Positions 20,950-32,959 of a stretch of 64,000 bases of DNA are shown here, in pieces. Source of the DNA: Cymbomonas tetramitiformis. Its lineage: Eukaryota > Chlorophyta > Pyramimonadophyceae > Pyramimonadales > Pyramimonadaceae. A program made the translations under genes and the position numbers. The stretch lies in contig LGRX02035214.1 of assembly GCA_001247695.2 (NCBI GenBank), positions 1 through 64,000 on the forward strand, written 5' to 3'. Each line of letters begins with the position of its first letter. Position 1 is the first letter of the stretch. Under the pieces are notes generated by a model. It saw nothing but the letters and a program-made list of their open reading frames with translations. It was not told the DNA's origin and did not search any database.

Positions 20950-23190
20950 TCTCCGACGGCAGTTCGTCCGAATCTGAACAAGATGCAACGGACCAGGAGG
21001 ACTGGGCACAGGAGCAGGTGTGTGCTCTGCGACCGGTGACGTGCCCCACATCAGCGCAACCCGCCGTGCGAGACTGGGGACCTTACCCCACAAGGGCCAG
21101 ATGGGAAGCGTTCCAGATGCTTCCGCGAGAGCGCAGGGAGCAAGCAGCACAGCACCATGCGGAAGAATTGGAACCTGAGTGGGAAGAGGAGGTATACTGT
21201 TTGTGGAAAACAGGGCAGGCACTGCGCCTGCAGCAGGAACAGCGGAGGAGCAGAGGGGCAAACCACAGGAGATCGCGCAGAGTTAGCGAGCCAGTACTGG
21301 CAGCACCTATAGAAGCTGAGACAGGACAAAGCAAAGATGGGTATAGCTGTTTCAGGAAGGAGGCACCAGCTGCTGCGGCGAGGACACCTGATGATGAGCG
21401 GAGCAGCGGCGCGGACGGCAAGGTCAAGCAGCACGGAGGCGAGACCAAGGAGGCCACGCCGGATGAAGAGGACGCAGAGGTGCCACAATGGATCCTGGAC
21501 GAACTGGTGAAACTGAAGCAGCGGTACCAGGACGTGGTGAAAATGGAACTAACCAAGGGCGTGGTGGATCGAGAGCACAAATCGCCGCTAGTACTGGACC
21601 CTGAGTACAAGGAGGGGGCTCGGCATAAACGATGCTACAAACTATCCATGGAGGAAATGAAGCAGTTGCGTGTACAATGAGACGAGCTTCTGGCAAAAGG
21701 GTACATCCGCCCTTCTTCCTCGTCATGGGGCAGTCCGGTGTTGATGGTACCCAAGCCTTCTAACCCGAAGGAACTGATGCTAGTGATTGACTACAGGCAG
21801 ATCAATGAGATTGCCGTGAAAGACCGTTACCCCTTACCGGACGTGCACGCTCTTATTGATGACATGCAAGGAGCAACCATCTTTTCTACCGCTGACGCAC
21901 TGTATGTGGGGGGTTTGGCAAGTCCCTATGGAGGAAGAAGCAGTGGAGAAGACCGCCATGACCACGCCGTTTGGAGCATATGAGTGGTTGGTCATGCCAA
22001 TGGGGCTGTCCAACAGTCCTTCGTGTTGGCAGCGGATGATGCAGAAGTACTTGGGCCACTTACCGTTCGTCAGAGTTTTTGTGGATGCCATTATAATCTT
22101 CTCGCGCAACCCCGAGGAGCACCTGGACCACCTGCGGCAGGTTTTGGAGGTATGTCGACAGAATAAGGTCAAGCTGAAGGAGTCCAAGCTGCGATGCTTT
22201 AAACGCTCAGTACGTTTTCTGGGACATGTCATTATTGACCGCACTGGCTGCCGACCACAGCAGGACAAGATAGCATCCATACGGGACTGGCCGCGACTGG
22301 AGACGGTGAAGCACGTGCGACAGTTCTTGGGTTTGGCTGGGGTTTATCGACGGTACATACAGGGTTTTGCTGACTTGGCGCACCCCCTGACCAAGCCAAC
22401 CAAGAATCTAGTACCATGGGAATGGGGACCGGAGCAGGAACACGCTTTCGCACGCCTCAAGACCGCCCTCACCACTGCACCGACCTTGATCTTGCCCGAT
22501 CAGGAAGCAGCTCATCGCGGTACCAGCCCCTTTGTTGTGCAGACCGATGCGAGCGCAGTGGCATTAGCTGGCGTGCTGATGCAGGATATAGGCAAGGGCC
22601 TGCAACCCATAGCCTTCGAGAGTAAGCAATTCTCTTCAGCCGAGCAGAACTACCACGCGGGTGAGCGAGAGCTGGCCGCGATTCACCACTGCACTACACA
22701 GACGTGGAGACACTACCTGATCTTCACGGAGTTTAGGCTGATGGGGGACCATGCTCCACTGAAGTGGCTGTTTGCACCTGGACGTGAGCTCAGCCGACGA
22801 CAGGCCAGGTGGTACGAAGATCTGGTGGAAGTAGGAGTGCATGCAATGGAGCACGTGCCAGGACGCACACTGGTGGTACCGGACGCTGCCTCACGGCGAC
22901 CGGACTATGTGCAGGCGACGGCGCGAGAGGGGCTTAAGGAAGCAGGGTATGTGGACCCAAGCACCGACCAGCCAGTATCTGCAGAGGAGGGCAGAAGAGC
23001 AGCGGGAGCTAAAGGGAAACCAGAGGAAGAGGAGAACGTGGTGGCTGGCCTGAAGAAGGTTGTAGAGGAGGAGGATCCCACTTCACCTTTGGACTTGGAG
23101 CTCGGCTCGTCGGATGAGGAGGAAGATGAGTGCCGGTTCAGGACGGTGTTAATCCAGGGGCACTCAGTGCACTGGCCTAAACCAGTCTGA
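20937..23190 (+). pseudogene. Reverse transcriptase and RNase H of a Ty3/gypsy-like element
   Basis: RT starts near 21480. Recognisable blocks are GYIRPSSSSWGSPVLMV, LVIDYRQINEIAVKDRYPLP, FSTADAL with the first catalytic Asp, MTTPFGAYEWLVMPMGLSN, the palm motif, and LGHVI. The palm motif near 22078-22089 reads FVDA instead of YxDD, so the last catalytic Asp is lost. RNase H follows with QTDASAVALAG and GERELAAIHHC. A TGA interrupts at 21678, and the frame shifts near 21905 (from frame 0 to frame 1). The region ends with an acidic tail and TGA at 23190. The block order is that of Ty3/gypsy elements. Confidence 0.9.
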
Positions 23191-23345
23191 ATTAGGCCTG
23201 CATTACCCCCACTTGCTGAGCACTGACGTAGCGCTTGATCACGGAGAGCGAGGCGGAGCTGAGCGTTGCCGCTGCCCAGTCCAGACAGCGTGAGGCACGG
23301 CGGCTGGCACGGGAGACAAGCAGTCAGCAGCTTGACATTGGCTAT

Positions 23346-26300
23346 ATGAGCACAGAAGGGTCAGGTCCAGAATCCAGTCCCCCCACACCAACATCAGTAG
23401 GAGCAATAAGGGCAGCAGCAGCATCGAGAGCAGCAGCCGCAGCCAATCAGTTCCTCTTTGCGTTTGACGACGTAGACGAGATGGATTACCATGATAGAGA
23501 CAGTCACGCACCTGACAAGATTGATGACAAGCTTAGCTACATTGGTGGCAAGAATGAGGACAGGGCGCTTTTCATCAGGCGCTTTGTTGAAATGGTGGCA
23601 AAAGCAGAGCGGGCTCACGAGGCCAAGAAACGCAGGCACATGAGATCAGCAGCCTTTCACTCGCTCAGCGCACTGGCAAAGAAGGCCTTCATAGAATCCA
23701 AACCAGATTACAGATCGCTGTGGGACCTCTTGCCTTCACTCTTAGCAGGAGATGATTATGCCACCTCAGTCGCTTATGACTGGTGGTGCGCTTCATACAT
23801 GAAGAATGGCCTCATGGCCTCCCATGCATTTCACGTCTTGAAGGACCTCGCCAAGAGGGACTCTTACCAGGGCTCAGTACGCTGCGCACAACCCCCTTTC
23901 CATGAGTTGGCGCCAGGGACAACATGGGCGGTCTGTAAGAAGTTCGAGGATGGTGATGCTGAGGGTGAGCCGTCTGACGAGTGGGAGAAGGAAGCAACTT
24001 CTACCAAGGGTCTCACGGGGCTGGATGGCACGGAGGACTCTCACTATTTTGGGGCCTTGAGGGCGTTCATTGCAGAGCTCGAGACCAAGTTCCTGCTGAA
24101 GGGCACCAAGGAGAAGGAGGACTTGTTGGTCGCCAAGTCGCAGACCGCCGAGCAGGATGGCCTTGCTTACGTGAAAAGTTGCCGACGCCGGGAAGCGGCG
24201 CTCAACGCTGGCAAGTCAGTGGGGGACTCCATCGTCAGACAGGACGTTGAGGAGTGCACCAAGGGTCTGCGCATCAAGGAGTACCGAGATCGCGTATCGG
24301 AGCAGCTGCGAGTCAGTCATCCTGCGCCCAGTAGGGTCACCTGGGAGGACCTTGAGGTCATCGTGGAGGTGCAGGATAAGTTGAAGAACGATGCAGAAGC
24401 ATGGGCCTTGACGCTCCAGTAGGAACTCGTACGCAGACTGACTTGCGTGTATTCCTGCTACGAAGCCAGGATGCTGGGGATTGACCTCTCTGAGTTGGTG
24501 TCCGCCATGAGGCGTTCTGGCTCCTCCCACAAGACGGGGGACAAACGCGGGGACACTAAAAAGAAGGAACCAGCTCAGTCTGGTGGTGATGGTGCGAAGA
24601 GGCCTTCACGGGAGGCGAACAATGCGGAGAGGCAGAAGCCCACTTACGGCAAGGTGTCGCCGCCTGACGCCTCGAAGCAGAAGCAGTTCGAATGCGAGTA
24701 CTGCTTCACGAAGTTGCCCCACTCGCCAGAGCGCTGTTACACTGGGTGTTGGGAAGCTAAGGTACCTCACAACTTCCACACGGATCGCCAGCACTCGAAG
24801 TGGCCATCTGACGTCAAGAATGCTCAGATGCGTGCTTACAACATCGAGCACCGCTTCCACGAGCACAAGATGGGGATCACCACGAAGGAGTGACTCAAGC
24901 TGCCGGAGTCCAAGCAGAAGCCGCAGCAGCCGCAGCAGGTGGCAGCCAGCGCCGAGATGAAGGAGAAGCTCGCCGCAGAGCTGACAGGTCTGCAGCCAGG
25001 AGTGCCGGCCAAGGGTGGCAAGGGCGTTGAGGCGCAGGCCAAGTCTGAGAACAGCGATGCTGAGACTGAGTACGACTCCAATTTCAACCAGCAGGCTGAG
25101 CACGAGGAGAATGAGAAGGACTGTCTCGCTGATGATGGGCTGGAAGATCGTCATGGTGCTGGCGTTACTCACGCACCAGATCTCCAGGCCAGGGCCGCAG
25201 TCGCCCTGGGCAGCACTCAGAAGATGCAGAGCTTCCAGGTCAAGACGCCGGAGGAGTTTGACAAGGCCGCTCAAGTGCCCAGAGCCATTCCTCCCAACGT
25301 CCTTATTAGCAGGAAGTTTTACCTGCTGGCGTCCAACTTACGCAGTGCCGTGCGCGCTTGCTCGCAAATCACGGCCATCTTGATATCCCAGCACGCCATC
25401 GACCTTCCAAAGGACATCGAAAACCTCCTGGCGCTGGAGGAGCTCTTGGGCAACGAGCCGAATGACGCGACAGAGCAACCCACCGAGGTCAACGAGCATG
25501 AAATGGAGGACGCGCACGCCACGGTGGTGCAGGGCGTAAGAGAAAGAGCAGACAGTGCAGAACACCGCACGATCGAGGAGGTGCCGCTGGACGAGATGCC
25601 CAACGGCGTGGTCGACAGTGCCGCCGCTCAGTGCGCAGCCGCTGCCTGTGTGAACGACCTGGGGGTGGTTGACTTCAGCAACCTTGGGCATGTTCGAGCT
25701 GGCACCATCAAGTCCCCCGCCTACGACGCGCTGAGGGCAAAGATGAAGCAGCATCTGACCGACGAGCAGGTGTTGCTGATGGCTCAGGTTCAACCCATCT
25801 GCAAACTGAAGAATGCCACTCTGTACGAGGGTCTGGCGTTGGTGTCATCTGGTGGTGAGCTTATGTTGTATCGGGCGATCCTCATGGACACCGGCGCCAA
25901 CTGCAACATCATCTCCATCGCGGTTGTGAGGCGGTTGGGCCTCACGGTGTACGAGGCCAGCACCGGCGCTAAGGTCACCAGGTGTGACAACAGCCCGACG
26001 AAGTTCACGCATTATTGCTACGTGGACGTCATCCTGGCTGCGGGCACGCCGCACATGACGCTGCACCGGTTGTATGCCTTCGTGACCTTCGAGCCCGAGA
26101 ACTCGTGGGATCTGCTGATAGGCACCGGACCGTTGAAGAACTCCTTGATGGTCGACATCAAGCTTGGAAGTGGAGTGGCCATATCACATGCGCCAACGAT
26201 TTTGGGCATTGACGCCCAGGTGGTGCTTCCGCTGGTTGACATGACGCCACCCAGGCGTCCTGACCTGCCCAGGCGCGTGGACCCAGTGGTGTGTCTGCAG

Positions 26301-29117
26301 TCGGAGATCTTTGGACAGGGGATGGAGTGTGAGTGGCTGAAGCACACGCCTCTGAGCACAAGGGAGGAACGATTTGCTGCTTCTGGGATTCAGCATGAGC
26401 ACATCGATGACGGTTACGTGTCACCGGTGAGGTCACCATCGCCTTCACCAAGACCTCCTGCTGATCGCCCACATCCTCGAGTCGAGGAGAGATCTCGCGG
26501 TCAGTCGTGTTCCCTTGAAGGTGGCCGGAGGTGTGACTTGCCGTCTCTGGCGCCCGCTGTACAGACAGCATCGGAACGCATGCTCAAACAGTTTTATGAG
26601 CAGCCGGACCCTTGGAAGGGTGGACACGCGAAATGGGTCACTGAGTGGACATGCAGTCCTTCTCGGGTGGTTGCTGGGGATCATCCGTCCCTGGACGCCC
26701 CTCTCGACTACTGCTGGGCGGATCAGAGACTGTACCTGGACCGGCACCACGTCGCACGTCTCTGCCGCATCCTTTCGAAATCAGCCTGGGACATGCCGAG
26801 CAGACCTTCCCGCGATTATGTCTGCGTGGAATTTACCCGCTGTCTCGAGCAGAAGTGGGTGACGATGGACAAGCTGATGCTTCCTAACTGGCTGCACGTG
26901 GACCAGAAGTTGAATTACGTCGAGGAGAAGGACCGCTGGGTGCTCGCTGGCGACTACATGACGCATGTACCGACCTCTGCCAGCAAGCGGGATGTCGTCA
27001 AGCCCAGGGAGAGAGGCAGGACACGTCTCGACTTCAACTCAATCCAGAAGCTGCAGGACACGCTTCAGGCGTTGTTCAAGTATCCCAGTGGTGAGGTCAC
27101 TGGCACCCTTATGTGGGATTTGAAGCAGCGCGTCCTCTGCGTCCAGCCGAGTGACGCCAGGCAGCACCTCGATTTGATGCGCTGCACATTGGAGCATGCG
27201 CGCGTCCACAATGGCGAGGAGTTGCTGGATGAGCTCCAGCTCCCTCACTGGTACGAGAGCACTGGTGTCTGGACATACCAGTTGCTCAGGTACCTCTGCC
27301 CAGTGGACATGGAGTCCCTCTCGGTTGGCATACTCCGGCGATATGATTGGCATGGTCGCAAGACGCCACCCCTGGAGCTTGTCCCGATGGATTCCAACAT
27401 TAAGTACTACCCCGTGGGGGATGGCCTCGGGGGGCCTGGCAGGGTGTCCTCCGAGAATGCCGCTGCCCAGGAGTACGTGCGCTTGGGGGAGATGCGAAAG
27501 ATGCTCAAGTCAGTCGGCACCAGGCAGCAGGGATACACTGCGCTCGAGAAGGACGCAGAGCGCAGGCCACCGCCACCCAACAACATGGTCAACACCAGAC
27601 TCACGAAGCGAGCCCCTACGCACCCACCTGCTCCTACCGCAGAGGCAGGCCCATCTCAGGCTGTTGCAGGCCCGTCTCAGGCTGTCGCTGGACCGTCTCG
27701 TGCCAGGTCCGTCAGCAGCTCGCCGCCGCGCTCGTCACGCTTCAGCGCTTTCCAAGCTCTCAAGCATCTCCCTACGCCGTCGCCGACATCCAGCGACGTT
27801 GGGCCCGTGGGTAATTCTCGTGAGTTGTCACCTCGACTCGTTTGCGCCACCGCAGCTTGGCCGTCGGATCCTGCCGCTGGCCCTTCCCGAGGGAGATCAC
27901 CCCCTGCATCGCCTGCTGTGAGCAATGCTGGCCCATGGGCGGACTCAATCCGCGCCCCACGTGATGCTCGACCACGTTCCCCGGATGGCCCTCCCTCTTC
28001 ACCTCCGATTCCACCACGGGGGCATCATCGGTCTCCGTCCCCTGCGAGGGCGCCTCCATCTCCATCAGGGTCAGATTAGGATGCCGTGCGAGCGGCCACC
28101 TCATCCGTGGGCAGGTTTCTATCCGTGGACGAGGTGAGAGCCTTGAAGGATCGCCGCAACCTCACCGTCTTCATGGTGAAGTTTGGCACGCCACTCGTGA
28201 ACCAGGCCCGGGACATACGGGTCGTGTATGAGCTTGGCGTGTGCAACCAGGAACGAGGTCTCAGGCTGCGGAATCATCCAGGCCTCACCAGCAAGGTCAC
28301 CAGAAAGCATGACAAGACCATCCATTACGGGAACATGGGCTGGCGTCTTCCTCTTGGGGGACAGACTACGTCTTCCAACCTGCTGGAGGCCATCATGTTG
28401 GCCTATGCTGATCTGTCGCCCTATGGTTCGGGGCACAAGCGCGAAGGGGGTCATGCGAGGAACGTCGAATTTTCGCTGTGCACCAACGTGGCGCTTGGGG
28501 CAGTGCACGTGCTGCGCTGCATGGCGCACCCGAATGCCACTCCAGTGTACTACATCTTCATGGATGACCAGCGGAATTTGTCATGGCGCGCTGAGTTCAC
28601 GAACGATTACCTCAGGCGAGACGACTGGAAGTTCACGTGCTTGCAGTGGGGAACCAAGGACGTGGCCGCGCCGTGGTTGCAGCTAGCCATGGGTGCCTTG
28701 GAGACACGTCTTTTCCCGCCTGCGCCGCCTGCCCGTCAAGCTCAAGTGGCCGAGAGACCCGAGCACGTGGACACGGCCTGGACAAGGAATGTTGACGAAG
28801 TTCGCAACCCCCCTGCGCGTCGTCCGTGCCAGCCTTCTGTCAGTACGTCTGAGCATCAACCAGGTGCGGGCGGTGCTGCACACACGTCTGCTCCTTTCAC
28901 TGGCCGCCACGGGGCTTCTACCCATGTCGTCCCTGCGCCGAGGGACTCCAGGATGCCGGCCGGCCACAGCTCACGGCGCCCTCACTCTCCGGCAGTTTCC
29001 GTATGCAGCGCGGTGACAGAGGCGTTTGAGCGCCACACCGACGATCGGCGTGAGGCGCAGCGGCAGCAAGCGTATTTTCATCAGGGCTCCCCGGGTGCAG
29101 CGGGCGGGTGGCCCTGA
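23346..29117 (+). CDS. Long Gag-Pro-like polyprotein frame with three in-frame stops
   Basis: One frame is maintained for 5.8 kb from ATG 23346 to TGA 29117, interrupted by TAG at 24420, TGA at 24891 and TAG at 28077. The first part is helical and charged, Gag-like. Near 24690-24790 a Cys/His cluster (CEYC, CYTGC, then H residues) may bind zinc. At about 25885 LMDTGANCNIIS is an aspartic protease active site, and WDLLIGTG near 26108 is the matching C-terminal motif. Residues encoded by 26560-27540 form a Trp- and Tyr-rich domain that I do not recognise. A Pro/Ser/Ala-rich linker follows. The last 1 kb (28086-29117) is a second unknown domain. Without the stops it would be about 1,900 aa. Confidence 0.6.
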
Positions 29118-30208
29118 TGCGCGACCGACGCTGTGGCCGTGGGCTGCCTGCACAGGTGGTCCACTTAAGGCCAGGAGTCCTGCGGGCGTGTACATCGCTT
29201 GCAGGCAGTGCAGTGGTTTGGTGGTGGCTGGAACGAGGTCCCGTGCCCGTGGTCGCCGTCTGGGCGATGTGGGAGACAATGGCGTGGCACGTGGAACAGT
29301 GCCCTTTTCAAGTTTGGTGGAGGCGCTGCGTGGCCTCGCTTATGGGTCAGCTACCGGTATGGTGGTCGGCTGCTCGACGTTATCCCCGTCGTGCGTGTTA
29401 CGACATTTGGGTATTGTGGGCCCTCGCCTTTGGTTGGTACGTTGGGTTCCTTATCATGCGCACGACGGGCATCTACGTTGGTATGCACCGTGTTCGCGCA
29501 GAGGGTTGGATGATCGTGCCCCTCAGGGGGGTGGTCATTTCCTTGGCGTGCTGGTCTCGGTGTGCCGCCGCCCTCCTCCTCATGGTCCTCACTTGGCTTT
29601 GAGTTTGCACCCGCATTTATGCTGAGGATGTGACGCGCCGCGCTTCTTGTATCGTGGACGGCCCTCTGGACGCAGGTCACGTTCGGCGTGACCACGGGTG
29701 GACTGTTCCGTCCCTGCGTTGGTCCCAAGTTTTCTCGTTGGGCCGCGTGTGCCTGCCTACTTTGCCGGCCAGGTTAGACAAGCCTCGCTTTGCGGCGCGC
29801 TGGGCGCAGCTTCGGCGCAATCTTCGACTTCATCGCGTCGCGCAGGCCGCCTACATGGCGCTTGTCCTTACAGTCGTGGTCTCCGCCGCCGCTGGTGGGA
29901 GTACTCACTTGGCGCACGGGGGGTGGAGAATTATGGCGTGCTTCTTCGCTTCGAACTCGCCGGCAGCCGCAGTGCATTTTAACAGAACTTTTCGATTTTT
30001 TCTGCTTTTGTGCGGAATCTTGTGGGTCGCTGGTAAGCTGACTGGCATTGTGCCTACGTACGGTGTCATGTCACCCACGCGCAGTGCCTGGAGTGCGTCC
30101 CCCTGCACTTCTTGGGAGGCTCAGCAGTCCTCGAGGCAATGGGAGCCGGGCTGGGAAGCCAACGTCGCGGAGCAGGATGAGGTCTTGCAGATACGTGGCC
30201 GCGAGTAG
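29108..30208 (+). pseudogene. Hydrophobic Trp-rich frame, possible multi-pass membrane protein remnant
   Basis: A single frame is open from 29108 to 30208 except for one TGA at 29600. Both halves are hydrophobic, with candidate membrane segments such as GSAVVWWWLERG, DIWVLWALAFGWYVGFLIM, SLACWSRCAAALLLMVLTWL and FFLLLCGILWVAG. GC-rich DNA can produce such frames by chance, and a second frame is also open over 29026-29625. No family is recognised. Confidence 0.25.
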
Positions 30209-30225
30209 ATACGTGAAGAGATTCG

Positions 30226-32009
30226 TTGAAGCAAACGTTGAAATATAGATGCGTTGAAGATACGGCGGCACGTCAAGAGTCCACAGGAGTGACACCGTTC
30301 ACTTTGCTGTTCGCCCAAGAAGCAGTGGTGCCGCCAGATCTGAAGCAAGCGCCCAGTATAGACTTCAGTCCAGAGGTCAAGGATGACAAGGACGCTCGGG
30401 TCAAGGACCTCCTCCTGAGAGCAGAGGTGGTGAAGCGACTGATGGTGCACGCGGGTTGCAGCCTGGAGGTTGCACAACATCGTGACACTCTACATTACGA
30501 AGGAAGAAGGGGTGGTGGCATTGAGCCTAAACCACACCAGTTTAAGGTGGGTGACTTTGTCTACATTAGACAGAAGCCTCGCAGCGGCATGGAAGTCGCG
30601 ACCAAGTCCGCCATTCTGAAGCTGGTCAAGATACAGCGAGATGGTGTGGTGGTGCTTGAGGACGCCACCAAGTTGAGAGAGAAGAGCACCGTGCAGAGCA
30701 TCGCGCCATGTCACCTACAGGTGAAGGACCAGTATGACTGCAGTGCAGCCGTTCCCAGCAAGCACCTAGCATGTGAAGTGTGCAGGAAGACTGATGGGGA
30801 GGCAGAGATGTTGTTGTGCGACGCATGCAACAGGGGTTACCACTTATGGTGTCTTAACCCAGCACTGGATGGAGTACCAGAGGGCGAGTGGCTATGTCCC
30901 AGGTGCTCAGGCACGGGGATGCAAGCTGCCAACGCTGAGGTGCAGACCCAGGAAGACGAGAGCTCTGGTGTCCTGGAGGACAAACTGGGCATGAAGGAGC
31001 AGCAATTGAACGAGAAGCTGTCCTCAGAGATGCGCTTGCTGCCAGCAGACGTGGGTCCCCGTCGTGTGGTGAAGGGAGACAAGTTTCAGCCATGGCATGC
31101 CATCTCATCGAGGGAGATGCTATTGGAAGAAAAGGATGTGTTCTTTGGCTTGCCAGATCAGATTGATTGGGACAGGCAGGACAAGCTCTCGAAGGCCGTG
31201 CAGACCTTCATGCCAGGGCATTGGAATGAGGGGCATCGCACGGTGCTGAGCAAGAAATATCGCAAACAGAAGGCAATGGCAAGGCAGCTGAGGGAGGCAC
31301 CTCTTGTGCCTGCTTTGGCTGAAGAAGAAGTTGAAAAACGAGGAGGGGTGAGACACATGACCAAAGCCCAGGTGCGAGAAGCTAGCGCACTGCAGTGGGG
31401 GCTTGAGCTGGTCATCACCGTGCCCTCTGAGGTGAGGCGTCTGGCGACAGAGGTGGACTGGAAGTCCATCGATGGCGTCTGGGACCCGTGGGCAGGTACT
31501 GGGGTCATCAGTGAGGTGATGGTGGAGCAATGGCCGCAGTTGAGGTTTATGAACAATGACTGGAATTCTCAGTTGGGTTGGCCTGAGGCGCGTGACGCAC
31601 TTCAGCCAGGCAATACTGTATATGGAAGGAGAAATATGGTGTCTGTGACGCGATGGTGACATCACCTTGGTTTGCAGCGCTGGATACCGCGTTTCCGTTG
31701 GCAGTAATGGCCAGTCGTGTGGTGGCATGTGTCCACGTTCCATCTTATTACTTGGCAGACATGACCAAGAGCAGGGCCGCGTACTTCAGACGATTGAGTC
31801 AGGCAGGACGCTTGCATGTGATTGGGCATCTGGAACATGGACCTATTGGCCGCAGGTGTATGTGGGTCTTGGTGTTCAAGAACCCGCTGGTCAGAGCCAG
31901 GATGCTACAGGGTGGAGAAGGTGAAGGCATTGGTATGTTCACTTTCAGTTTGGGCAAGTTCATGGCAGATGGTGATACAACTCAGTATGCTGAACAAGCC
32001 CATATTTGA
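30226..32009 (+). pseudogene. Integrase C-terminal region fused to PHD finger and SAM-dependent methyltransferase-like domain
   Basis: Near 30283 STGVTPFTLLFAQEAVVPP is the end of a Ty3/gypsy integrase core, followed by an SH3-like segment (FKVGDFVYIRQ). At about 30772-30906 there is a complete PHD finger of C4-H-C3 type: CEVC, CDAC, GYHLWC, CPRC. A charged linker leads to a methyltransferase-like fold near 31454-31990: motif I VWDPWAGTGVISEVM, an acidic NNDWN, then after a frameshift near 31645 the catalytic-loop candidate TSPWF (compare the (N/D/S)PP(F/Y/W) motif), VVACVHVPS and VLVFKN. This order (motif I before the SPWF loop) suits adenine-type or generic N-methyltransferases. PHD fingers usually read histone H3 tails. 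The stop is TGA at 32007. Confidence 0.72.
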
Positions 32010-32090
32010 GTCTGTGCTACTGCGCGCAGCAGCTACAGATGGGGGATGTTGGAAATCTGGGCTTGCATGAAAGAGCTTAGTGTTCGATCT

Positions 32091-32951
32091 CAGAATTTCA
32101 AAAATTTTGTAGTTCTATGATCTCGTGCTGTGTTGAGAATTGCTTGAACAGTTACCGGCACCAGTGAATGTTAATGACGAACTTATGATCATCCGCGAGT
32201 ATTAAGGTTGCTCGATTCCGAGGATATTCGTACCATCATATACACGCGTTTGCGACAGCTGTAACAAACGCCGGCTTCTCATGGTACCGCGCCGGGTTTG
32301 TCCAGCTGGTGACACACGTGACAGAGATGACAGTATGACAGGTTCTGCCAAGACGACTGCTCGAGAGGTGCAGACCTGCTGGAGAAGATATGGTCGTTAC
32401 TTGGTGACCAGAGAATGATAAGATGAAGATGACAGTGACCCCTCTGCCACTGACGTGTCAGTCAGAATGTGGTAAACGGTAACATTGTTAGCGCTGGCAT
32501 GGAATAATGACTTTCCATTGACCAGATGAAGATTTGAGGGCTAGAAACCGTTACAGTTTTGGGAAATGTGACAGAGCATTGAGAGATAAGTAAGCTCTGA
32601 CCGAAGGTCAGACTAGTGGACTCATTATTGTTTTGCCTTCGCAAGTGCTAGGTGGCTGTTCGCGTACCTACGCTAGAGTGCTAAGACAGTTCTGCTCACA
32701 GCTTGTGTACACAATAATTCGTATTTTGTGGTGATTATACCAATCTTGACAAACATATTTTACTGCTGATTTCATATCTTTTTCAGAATTTCAAAAATTT
32801 TGTAGTTCTATGATCTCGTGCTGTGTTGAGAATTGCTTGAACAGTTACCGGCACCAGTGAATGTTAATGACGAACTTATGATCATCCGCGAGTATTAAGG
32901 TTGCTCGATTCCGAGGATATTCGTACCATCATATACACGCGTTTGCGACAA
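32091..32951. repeat. Direct repeats of about 165 bp flanking about 525 bp
   Basis: TCAGAATTTCAAAAATTTTGTAG through CGCGTTTGCGACA occurs at about 32091-32255 and again at about 32785-32949, essentially identical. The 525 bp between them are AT-richer, without a gene, and contain TGACAG-type words also frequent in the putative LTR at 34416. It looks like a tandem duplication with an insertion, or a small terminal-repeat element, splitting the methyltransferase and chromo coding parts. Confidence 0.8.
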
Positions 32952-32959
32952 ATGGTAGA

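Larger units (their letters stand above)
23215..30225 (+). mobile_element. Second retroelement-like insertion, Gag-Pro type, ends not resolved
   Basis: Between the RNase H end and the integrase tail of the gypsy element lies about 7 kb with a separate Gag-like start, its own aspartic protease and no recognisable RT, RNase H or integrase. I could not identify LTRs or a target duplication, so the borders are approximate. It may be a non-autonomous Gag-Pro element or a captured gene. Confidence 0.5.

Noticed and set aside
20185..28079. Stop-codon reassignment (TGA/TAG read as sense)
   Set aside because: The MYND gene and the thioesterase end in TAG and the methyltransferase-like genes in TAA at the expected family ends, and the element ORFs also carry frameshifts, so decay explains the stops.
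29108..30208. Envelope protein of a retrovirus-like element
   Set aside because: No signal peptide, cleavage site or conserved Cys pattern; kept only as a hydrophobic frame of low confidence.
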